Shown here one piece after another: positions 25,914 through 32,108 of a stretch of DNA of 32,108 nt. Numbering within the stretch: position 1 is the first letter of the stretch; every line of letters starts with the position of its first letter. The notes below the pieces were generated by a model. That model saw only the letters and a program-made list of their open reading frames with translations. It ran no database searches and was not told the origin of the DNA. The stretch comes from Gemmatimonadota bacterium (GTDB lineage Bacteria > Gemmatimonadota > Gemmatimonadetes > Gemmatimonadales > Gemmatimonadaceae), in the NCBI GenBank assembly GCA_028287345.1, contig JAQBPV010000164.1:1-32108 (forward strand). The letters run 5' to 3'. The position numbers and the translations under genes are program-made.

Positions 25914-28900
25914 TATTCAGGCGTGTGAAGTAGTCGAGAATCGCGCGACGCTCGTCGGACGAGAGGCCGCGCAACTCCTGCCAGGTGGGCGGACGGAACT
26001 TCACCGCGGCGCGCGCGTCCACCGCGCCGGCTGGGCCGAACACGTCCGTGCCAGTGGCCGACTTTGCCTCGCGCTTGCCGCTGTCGTCGCGCTCATCCTT
26101 CTCGAGCGACTTGCCGGCGTCGAGGAGACGACGGAACAGCTGCTGCTGGCGCGCGATCGTGGTGCCGTCGAGACGCCCGTTGTCGAGCGCATCGGCGAGT
26201 TGACGCGCTTCCTGCGCGAGCTGCGCGGCACGATCGCCACCGGCGGCGTCACCGGCTTCGTCGAGCTGCTCGGAGAGCTGTCGCTGCTTCTGCGCCAGCG
26301 AGCGCGCAAGCGACTGACCCTGCGCACTGCTCGAGCCATTGGGCATGCTCAACAGGCTCTGCGCCTGACCGTTGATCTGTCCCTGCTTCTGCGCCATCTC
26401 CTGCATCTGCTGCAGCATCTCGCTGAAGCCCGACGCACTGTTCGCGTTGTTGGCACGCTCGCGATCGCGCGACAGCGACGCCGACGCCTTCGTCAGCGCA
26501 TCAGCCGCTTCGGCCAGTGCGTTGGCTTGCTTCTGCCCACTGCTGTTCGGCTGCGTCACGCTCTCAGTCGCCTGCGAGACTTTCTGCTTCGCTTCCTGCA
26601 TGGCGCGCTGCGACCGTGGCGACAACAGCGCGCTCTTCTTGCCTGCGCCCTGTAGCCGCTCATTCGCCTTGTCCACTCCCTGTTCCACAGCGCTCTGCGC
26701 GCTGCGACTGTCCTCCTTCGACGCGCCGTTGCGCGCCTTCTGCTCCAGCGCCTTCTCCTCGCGCGAGAGCTGCATCATCTCCTGTGCGGACTGGTCGAGC
26801 TCGGACGTCAGTTCCTGCTTCCACTCCTTCACTTGATCGGCACGCGCGTCCTTCATCGATTGCGACGCCTTCTCCATCTCGTCGGCTGCATCGCGCGCCT
26901 GTTGCTGAGCGCCCTGCTGTCCCTTCTCACCCTGCTGACCTTGCTGTCCCTGCTGGCCCTTCTCACCCTGCTGGCCCTGTTGTCCTTGCTGGCCCTGTTG
27001 TCCTTGCTGTCCCTGCTGGCCTTTCTGCCCCTGCTGCTCCTTCTGTCCGGCCTTCGCTTCGCCACTCTTGGTCTCGGAGCCGGGCTTGCCTTCGCTCGAC
27101 TTCTCATCACCTGCCTTCGGCTCTCCACCAGGCTTGCTTTCGCCCTTCTGACCATCGGCACCGGGCTTCTGCTCGCCCGCCTTCGGTTCGCCGCCGGGCT
27201 TCGCCTGCCCTTCCTTTTCTCCCGCGCGCATCTCGTTCGCCGCCTTGCGCATCTCCGTCTCCGACTTCGACGCATGCTGCGCCGCCGCGTCGGTCTTCGA
27301 CGCGCCCGCATCGGCCTTGTCCTTGGACAGACGCTCCTTCAGCTGATCCATCGCATCGCGCAAACGCTCTGAGCGCTCGGCAAGGTCCTTCGCGTCCTTC
27401 GCATCGCTCGGCGACTTCCCGCCATTCTGCTTATCGGCGAGCGCGCGCTCCTTGTTCGCAAGCTCTTTCGCCTCGTCGCCGAGGGTCTGCATCGAGCCTT
27501 CGTGTGCGGCGCGCTTGAGCATCTCGGCGCTCTTCTCGAGTTGCTCGCGCAACTTCTGCTGCATCGCCGAGAGATCCTTGAGTGCGTCTCGCGACTGCTC
27601 GCCGTTCATCTGCTGCGACGCCGACTCCAGCTTCTGCATCTGCTGCATCATCTCAGGCGTCAGCGCCTGCTTCAGGAGCGACTGCGCCTCGCCCAGTTGC
27701 CGCTGCAGCGATGAGTCGAGCGCACCAGCGGCCTTGAGCTGCTGCTCGAGTTGCTGTGTCGCCTTGCGGAGTTTCTCGACGCGGTCGGCCATTGCGCGCT
27801 GTTCCTGCGCGAGACTCCGCGCCTTCTCGGCGTTCTCGAAGTTCATCGCCTTCTGCTGCGCGCTCTGGTTGCCCGCCGCCTGATCCTTGGCACCGCCCTG
27901 CCGAGCCTGCGCGCGTGCCGCCTCGTCCGTCCGTTGCGCGAGCGACTTCTGCGCGTTCGCTGCCGCCAACGCTTCCTTCACCGCGGAATCGCCGAGGGCG
28001 CGTGCCTGCGTGCGCTGCTCTTCACTGGTCGCGCGACGGAGCACGATCTCACGACTCACGCCACGCTGTGCCCACGGCGATGCGTCGACCGCCTCGGCGC
28101 GAACGCGGACGGCGTCACCTGGCGCGAGATGCAGCGCACCGATGTCGACCGACGCGGCGCCACCCCAGCTTGTGCCTATCGCGCCGGCGAGCGATTGCAT
28201 GATCGGCGCGGCGTCCTGCGTTCCTGCCCGCATGATCCGCAACGCGACGGACGCCACGCCATGATCGTCCGACACCAGCAGCGCGAGCCCGACCGGCTCG
28301 GCGGAGACGAGCAGTGTGTCGGCGGTCGGTTGCGCGATGACGACGCGCGGTGCAGAGTCGGCAACGACGTCGACGTTCAGCGGCTCCGGCAGGTCTGGCA
28401 CGAGGCCGCCTGGGCCACGCGCGGCCCATTGCAGCTGCATCGAATGATCGGGGGTGAGCTGACCACTGAAGGTCTGTCCCGAGGCGGCAAGGCCGATGCG
28501 CTCACCAGTCTGCGCTACGAGCGCCACGTCCGTGAGGGGAACCGACGCGCGACCAGCGATCGACAGCACGCTGCCACGCGGCAGGTGCAGTGGCTCGCCG
28601 ATCGGAAGCGATTCGGGGGTGCGGCCGAGGTACGCGGGATAGCGAACGTTGAGCGTGACTGCGCCGACGAAGGGACGGTCGGCCGCGTGGACGACGACGC
28701 TGTCGCTCGTGGCGCGGCCATCGGATGCAACGAGGCGCAGGTCTCCTCGCAGTGCGTCGACGGACCAGGGGCCGACGCCGGTCTTCGGATCGATCGCGAT
28801 GGTGTCCGTGTGCCAGGCGTCGCCCGTCTGCCGGACGTCGACGTACACGAAGCGGCGTCCTGGGGCGTGCACAGCAACCTTGAGCGCCGAACCGCGCAGC

Positions 28901-29481
28901 AGCTCGTTCGGCGCGCCGTCGATGCGGGGACGATCGAGCAGATTGCCGCGCCAGGCGTCGATGGGGCGGAGCACGGCGCGGAGCCCGTCGCCGAACAACG
29001 GCGTGGCGGTGACCAGCACGAGAATGCCCGCCGCCGCTGCGCCCGCACCGACCAACGCGCGCTGCGAGCTGGCGCGACGCATCGCGGGCGCAAGCGGCGC
29101 ATCCGATGGCAGGTTGCCACGCACACCGCGCGCAGCGCGCTCGGCGAGAGGGCCGTTGCCCTCGAGCTCGAGCACGCCCACCAGCGCACCGCGACGCATC
29201 CCCTGTTCTTCCTCGATCGCCATGGCGACGTCACGGCGCGAGCCGTCGCGCCGCAGGCGACTACGTGTGCGCAGCGCAAGAATGGCGATCGCCGCTGCGA
29301 CCAGGAGCCACACGGCCAGCGGCAGCGCGCGCGGCAGCGTGAGCCAGCGCGCTCGTCCCAGGATCACTGCACCGCTGGCGAGCAGCACCATCGTCAACGC
29401 CACGGCGAGCAACGCACCTGCTGCTACTTCGGCGCGCCACAGATGACGGCGCTCTCGCTCGACCAGGGTCTTGATCGTCAT
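25897..29481 (-). CDS. DUF4175-family membrane protein with coiled coil and collagen-like Gly-X-Y tract
   Basis: About 1194 aa. Two TM helices (about residues 20-40 and 52-70) and a third near 140-160 are followed by beta-rich periplasmic domains (about 190-480). A very long Gln/Ala/Lys-rich coiled-coil region follows (about 510-1130) and the protein ends with WQELRGLSSDERRAILDYF. Residues 818-859 form 14 uninterrupted Gly-X-Y triplets, mostly GQQ. I start it at 29481, where ATG overlaps the DUF4159 stop (ATGA). In other genomes DUF4175 genes accompany MoxR ATPases and VWA/DUF58 proteins; none of those is in this window. A structural or envelope-surveillance role is a guess. Confidence 0.85.
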   Translation of the reverse strand: MTIKTLVERERRHLWRAEVAAGALLAVALTMVLLASGAVILGRARWLTLPRALPLAVWLLVAAAIAILALRTRSRLRRDGSRRDVAMAIEEEQGMRRGALVGVLELEGNGPLAERAARGVRGNLPSDAPLAPAMRRASSQRALVGAGAAAAGILVLVTATPLFGDGLRAVLRPIDAWRGNLLDRPRIDGAPNELLRGSALKVAVHAPGRRFVYVDVRQTGDAWHTDTIAIDPKTGVGPWSVDALRGDLRLVASDGRATSDSVVVHAADRPFVGAVTLNVRYPAYLGRTPESLPIGEPLHLPRGSVLSIAGRASVPLTDVALVAQTGERIGLAASGQTFSGQLTPDHSMQLQWAARGPGGLVPDLPEPLNVDVVADSAPRVVIAQPTADTLLVSAEPVGLALLVSDDHGVASVALRIMRAGTQDAAPIMQSLAGAIGTSWGGAASVDIGALHLAPGDAVRVRAEAVDASPWAQRGVSREIVLRRATSEEQRTQARALGDSAVKEALAAANAQKSLAQRTDEAARAQARQGGAKDQAAGNQSAQQKAMNFENAEKARSLAQEQRAMADRVEKLRKATQQLEQQLKAAGALDSSLQRQLGEAQSLLKQALTPEMMQQMQKLESASQQMNGEQSRDALKDLSAMQQKLREQLEKSAEMLKRAAHEGSMQTLGDEAKELANKERALADKQNGGKSPSDAKDAKDLAERSERLRDAMDQLKERLSKDKADAGASKTDAAAQHASKSETEMRKAANEMRAGEKEGQAKPGGEPKAGEQKPGADGQKGESKPGGEPKAGDEKSSEGKPGSETKSGEAKAGQKEQQGQKGQQGQQGQQGQQGQQGQQGEKGQQGQQGQQGEKGQQGAQQQARDAADEMEKASQSMKDARADQVKEWKQELTSELDQSAQEMMQLSREEKALEQKARNGASKEDSRSAQSAVEQGVDKANERLQGAGKKSALLSPRSQRAMQEAKQKVSQATESVTQPNSSGQKQANALAEAADALTKASASLSRDRERANNANSASGFSEMLQQMQEMAQKQGQINGQAQSLLSMPNGSSSAQGQSLARSLAQKQRQLSEQLDEAGDAAGGDRAAQLAQEARQLADALDNGRLDGTTIARQQQLFRRLLDAGKSLEKDERDDSGKREAKSATGTDVFGPAGAVDARAAVKFRPPTWQELRGLSSDERRAILDYFTRLNSAPTP

Positions 29482-30134
29482 GGGACGGGGCGACTGGTGA
29501 CGGCGTACACGAACAGATTGACTCCCATGCGGAGCGCCGCTTCGTGCAGCGCCGCGGAGTCGTGATAGGTCTCGGGATCTTCCCACCCGTTTCCGAGATC
29601 GCTCTCGTAGGTGTAGTACACCGCGAGACGATCACCCAGAAAGATACCGTATCCGCGCGCGGGCTTGCCGTCGTGCTCGTGGATCTTCGGCACGCCTTTC
29701 GGGAAGTCGTAGACGGAGTGGTAGATCGGATGCGTGAGCGGGACGTCGACGAGCTCGCGATCGGGGAATACCCGCTTGATCTCGCGACGGAAGCTTTCGT
29801 CGAGGCCGTAATTGTCGTCGGCGTGCAGGAAGCCGCCGCGTTGCAGATACTCACGGAGGCGAATCACCTCGGCGTCCGTGAACTTCACGTTGCCGTGTCC
29901 CGTCATGTGGATGAACGGGTAGTCCCACAGCTTGTCATCCATGAGTGTGACGCGCGCCTCGGTCTTCTCGACCGGCAGCGACGTCCGCTCGCGGATGGCC
30001 GCGAGCAGATTCGGGATGCTCGAGGGATTGGCGTACCAGTCGCCACCGCCGTCGTATTGCAGCCGTGCGACCGTGAGCCGCGGTGCCTGGCGCGCGCCGG
30101 CAAGCGGGAGAAGGAACAACAGAAAAACTGTCAT
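29478..30134 (-). CDS. DUF4159-family secreted protein
   Basis: About 218 aa. A signal peptide (TVFLLFLLPLAGARQ) precedes a ThuA/amidotransferase-like domain with ARLQYDGGGDWYANPSSIPN, then FIHMTGHGNVKFTDAEVIRL and LREYLQRGGFLHADDNYGLD, the markers of DUF4159. Two starts are possible. The GTG at 30176 overlaps the rsmI stop (GTGA); the ATG at 30134 lies inside the end of a dispersed repeat. I prefer 30134 because the extra 14 residues are encoded by the repeat, but coupling favours 30176. Neither has a good Shine-Dalgarno sequence. The stop overlaps the DUF4175 start by 4 nt. Function unknown; genetic partners suggest the same envelope pathway. Confidence 0.82.
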   Translation of the reverse strand: MTVFLLFLLPLAGARQAPRLTVARLQYDGGGDWYANPSSIPNLLAAIRERTSLPVEKTEARVTLMDDKLWDYPFIHMTGHGNVKFTDAEVIRLREYLQRGGFLHADDNYGLDESFRREIKRVFPDRELVDVPLTHPIYHSVYDFPKGVPKIHEHDGKPARGYGIFLGDRLAVYYTYESDLGNGWEDPETYHDSAALHEAALRMGVNLFVYAVTSRPVP

Positions 30135-30162
30135 CCCGCACGAGCGCAGCGAGTGTCGGGAC
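30130..30162. repeat. Dispersed repeat copy at the DUF4159 start
   Basis: GTCATCCCG...GTCGGGAC, nearly identical to the arm at 24046-24080. On the minus strand its end (GCGGGATGAC) contains the ATG proposed as the DUF4159 start. Confidence 0.7.
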
Positions 30163-30172
30163 AAGGTGGTCT

Positions 30173-31006
30173 TCACTCGTGCGCCAGGCGATAGGCGAGA
30201 TTGCGCGGTGCGCCCATCTCGGACGCCAGCGCAGCCGCGACGTCGCGCGGCGACATCCCCCGCTCGCGCAACTCGGCGGCGCGCGAACGCAGCTCATCCT
30301 CGGTTGCGCCCGCGGGCGCAGTGCCTCCGGCAATGACGATCACGACTTCTCCACGTGGTGGTGCACCGAGATAATACGCCGCGAGCGCGGCGACCGTTCC
30401 GCGGCGCACTTCCTCATACTGCTTCGTCAGCTCTCGGGCCACGACAGTTTCCCGGTCGCCGGCCCCCGCCGCGCCGAGCTCGGCCAAGGTGTCGGCCACT
30501 CGCGCCGGTGCTTCATATAGGACAGCGGCATGCCGTAAATCGACCACCTCGGCCAGCGCGAGTCGGCGGTCCGTTCCCTTTCGCGGAAGGAAGCCGTAGA
30601 AGGTGAATCGGTCGACGTCGAGCCCCGATGCGACGAGCGCTGCAAGCAGCGCCGAGGCGCCCGGCACGGGCGAGACGGAAATTCCCGCCTCCGTGGCGGC
30701 GCGAACGAGACGCGCGCCGGGATCGGACAGCAGCGGAGTGCCCGCGTCGGAGATCAATGCGAGCTGCTCACCGGCCCCGAGCCGAGCGATGAGGCGGGGG
30801 ATCGACTTGGCTTCGTTGTGCTCGTGGTACGGGATGAGCGGCGTGGCGATGTCGTATCGATCGAGGAGATGGCGTGAATGCCGGGTGTCCTCGGCGAGGA
30901 CGGCGGACACCGACTTCAGGACCTCGACTGCACGAAAAGAAAAATCCCCCATGTTTCCGATGGGGGTGCTGACGACGTACAACGTGCCCGGCACCTGCGA
31001 CGTCAC
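30173..31006 (-). CDS. rsmI: 16S rRNA (cytidine-2'-O)-methyltransferase RsmI
   Basis: 277-aa S-adenosylmethionine-dependent enzyme that methylates the ribose of C1402 in 16S rRNA. The tetrapyrrole-methylase-fold signatures are all visible: LYVVSTPIGNMGDFSFRA, AEDTRHS, LISDAGTPLLSDPG, VPGASA and VIVIAG. The length is normal. The start GTG overlaps the upstream gene's TGA (GTGA) and its stop overlaps a possible DUF4159 start, so it sits inside a co-translated gene train. Oddity: codons 14-25 also encode a 7-bp hairpin followed by ATTTTTCTTTTC, the form of an intrinsic terminator inside the coding region. Confidence 0.95.
   Translation of the reverse strand: MTSQVPGTLYVVSTPIGNMGDFSFRAVEVLKSVSAVLAEDTRHSRHLLDRYDIATPLIPYHEHNEAKSIPRLIARLGAGEQLALISDAGTPLLSDPGARLVRAATEAGISVSPVPGASALLAALVASGLDVDRFTFYGFLPRKGTDRRLALAEVVDLRHAAVLYEAPARVADTLAELGAAGAGDRETVVARELTKQYEEVRRGTVAALAAYYLGAPPRGEVVIVIAGGTAPAGATEDELRSRAAELRERGMSPRDVAAALASEMGAPRNLAYRLAHE
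30932..30966 (-). promoter_or_regulatory. Terminator-like hairpin within the start of rsmI
   Basis: On the coding strand CCCCCAT (30966-30960) pairs with ATGGGGG (30952-30946) around a 7-nt loop, then ATTTTTCTTTTCGT follows. It overlaps the conserved PIGNMGDFSF codons, about 40-75 nt into the gene. It may attenuate transcription of rsmI and everything downstream, or be a chance result of codon choice. Confidence 0.35.
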
Positions 31007-31980
31007 GCCAGCTTCCAGGAGAGCCGGTCGAAGAGTCCGGCCGATTGAAAGAGGTGACGGCGCTCGTGCGTCAGGTCCCTGAGCATCTGCTCCGGACCGC
31101 CCCCTTCCTGATCGCTCGCCGTCCAGAGCAACTCGTTGATCAGCGCAGCTATGGCCACGGTCAGCGCATCCGCATCGGCGACGACCGCGCGCGGCGCCCG
31201 TCCGTTGAACGAGAATCCCTCGAGTGGTGGATGCTCCAGCATGAGCGTCGTCCGCGCGTGCTCGGCGATCGCGGGTGCGCTCTCTCGCCCGTCGGCCACC
31301 AGCCGCAGCACGAGCGAGGTGGCCAGATCGCGATACGCCTGCACGAGCCCTGTCGGCGCCTGCACGGGTAGCGGCGCCGGTAACGCCCAGCGCCGGATGG
31401 CCACGTGCAGCGCGCGGCGATCGCGATCGAAGATGCGGCTCACGCGCTCGACCAGCGTTCCGCGGTGTGTGCCGGAGAGATACGCGGTGTGCGCGGTGCC
31501 GTGACGAAACAGGAGGTAGTTCACCTCACCTTCCTGCGCGATCTCCACGACGCCATCGAAGGTCGTTGCCATGAGATACGGAAACAGCGACTTCGGATCC
31601 GACGAACGCAGCTCGGGTGGCCACGCGATCGGGGCGGTCGCCTGCGAGGCGTACATGCAGCTGAGCTGCTCGTCGTCCGCTTCGTGAAAGCAGATCTCGC
31701 CATACTCAGGCTCGCTCGGCACTTTCTCCACTGCGGCGCCGATGGCGATGGGGCAGAACTCCTTGCCGTTGTGCAGGCACGCGTTCACGAGCTCACCGCG
31801 CTGCAGGTAGAGCACGAGGAACTCTTCCGGGAGCCAGATGGCGACGTAGCCGGAGACACGCGCAGAGCGGTCGCGCTTCGCGTCGGTGAGCAGGTTCCGG
31901 AGATGGACGTACGCCAGTCTCGTTCGCGGCAGGAGAACGCGCGAGTACGGATAGCGCAGGCCGGCGACAGTGGCTGGCAT
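31003..31980 (-). CDS. Protein of unknown function with two similar beta-rich segments (possibly DUF4388/PATAN-like)
   Basis: 325 aa, no signal peptide or membrane helix, so probably cytoplasmic. Two segments look alike: GYVAIWLPEEFLVLYLQRGE followed by LVNACLHNG (about residues 44-72), and GVVEIAQEGEVNYLLFRHGT followed by AHTAYLSG (about 142-169). This pattern recalls the DUF4388/PATAN beta-sheet repeat, but I am not sure of it. The C-terminal half is helical and ends DRLSWKLA. Its TGA overlaps the rsmI start by 4 nt, making it the first gene of the train. The ATG lies only 5 nt after the T-tract of a terminator hairpin. Confidence 0.72.
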   Translation of the reverse strand: MPATVAGLRYPYSRVLLPRTRLAYVHLRNLLTDAKRDRSARVSGYVAIWLPEEFLVLYLQRGELVNACLHNGKEFCPIAIGAAVEKVPSEPEYGEICFHEADDEQLSCMYASQATAPIAWPPELRSSDPKSLFPYLMATTFDGVVEIAQEGEVNYLLFRHGTAHTAYLSGTHRGTLVERVSRIFDRDRRALHVAIRRWALPAPLPVQAPTGLVQAYRDLATSLVLRLVADGRESAPAIAEHARTTLMLEHPPLEGFSFNGRAPRAVVADADALTVAIAALINELLWTASDQEGGGPEQMLRDLTHERRHLFQSAGLFDRLSWKLA

Positions 31981-31985
31981 CAGGT

Positions 31986-32020
31986 GAAGAAAAGGACCGG
32001 AGCGACAATTGTCGCTCCGG
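31986..32020 (-). terminator. Intrinsic terminator of the upstream minus-strand gene
   Basis: A perfect 24-bp palindrome (31997-32020; half-site CCGGAGCGACAA) folds into a long stem with a minimal loop and is followed on the minus strand by TCCTTTTCTT. It probably ends the gene whose stop is at 32080. Its perfect symmetry also makes it a possible operator. Confidence 0.7.
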
Positions 32021-32079
32021 CCAAATGTGCGGCGCTACTCACAACCGTGCAACGGCGGAGGATCGCCGTGAACCTTTTC

Positions 32080-32108
32080 TCAGACGGTCGCCACGACGTG
32101 CTGCTTGA
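32080..32108 (-). CDS. C-terminal end of a minus-strand gene (partial)
   Basis: The frame reading K-Q-H-V-V-A-T-V then TGA (32082..32080) runs off the right edge. A terminator 60 nt beyond the stop supports a real gene end here. Nine codons are too few to name it. Confidence 0.4.

Noticed and set aside
27751-29565. 604-aa open frame on the plus strand opposite the DUF4175 gene
   Set aside because: Antisense to a clearly coding frame, with composition typical of high-GC shadows and no recognisable domain.

Overview
The window is high-GC, densely coded bacterial chromosome with many 1-8 nt gene overlaps. Its gene content suggests Gemmatimonadota or a close relative: DUF4175 and DUF4159 proteins, a DapL-like aminotransferase, a fused MFS/spermidine-synthase-like protein, and a secreted protein of the family often labelled 'asparagine synthetase B'. 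This placement is inferred from gene content; no rRNA or other taxonomic marker is present. Two tRNA-Ser genes, gltX, lexA and rsmI are housekeeping genes. I see no phage, insertion sequence, integron or CRISPR array.

Layout. 1-4.6 kb (minus): an efflux operon, TolC-like outer-membrane factor -> RND pump -> start of a third gene cut by the window edge. 4.75-5.4 kb (minus): an orphan NarL/FixJ response regulator. The same 14-bp palindrome core (TCCCCGATCGGGGA) lies upstream of the efflux operon and in the divergent region between the regulator and fetAB, which suggests a small regulon. 5.5-7.1 kb (plus): fetA-fetB-like ABC exporter. 7.2-8.5 kb (plus): tRNA-Ser(UGA), a small membrane protein and a triple zinc-ribbon protein. 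8.5-11.4 kb (minus): a small secreted Cys/His protein and a ZnuD-like TonB-dependent receptor broken by an in-frame TAG. 11.4-14.5 kb (minus): the MFS/spermidine-synthase-like membrane protein. 14.6-17 kb (plus): tRNA-Ser(GCU) with its terminator, gltX and lexA.

17.0-17.24 kb holds a nested, mirror-symmetric repeat array centred on a 13-bp terminator stem, between convergent lexA and a minus-strand operon (FAH-family hydrolase -> DapL-like aminotransferase -> membrane-anchored proline-rich protein). 19.9-22.5 kb (minus) is a DinG/XPD-type helicase with an N-terminal JAMM metalloprotease-like domain carrying all its signature residues. A roughly 194-bp inverted-repeat element lies just upstream of it.

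22.8-32 kb is a long minus-strand gene train: two-repeat protein of unknown function -> rsmI -> DUF4159 -> DUF4175 coiled-coil membrane protein with a Gly-X-Y tract -> TPR lipoprotein-like/secreted protein -> 'AsnB-like' secreted protein. The first five overlap their neighbours or abut them; the last is separated by a long hairpin made of two inverted dispersed repeats. Members of this dispersed repeat family (GTCATCCCG...GGGACC) sit at several gene boundaries.

The points most worth following are the palindrome regulon, the JAMM-helicase fusion, the amber-interrupted metal receptor, and the DUF4159/DUF4175/TPR envelope module.
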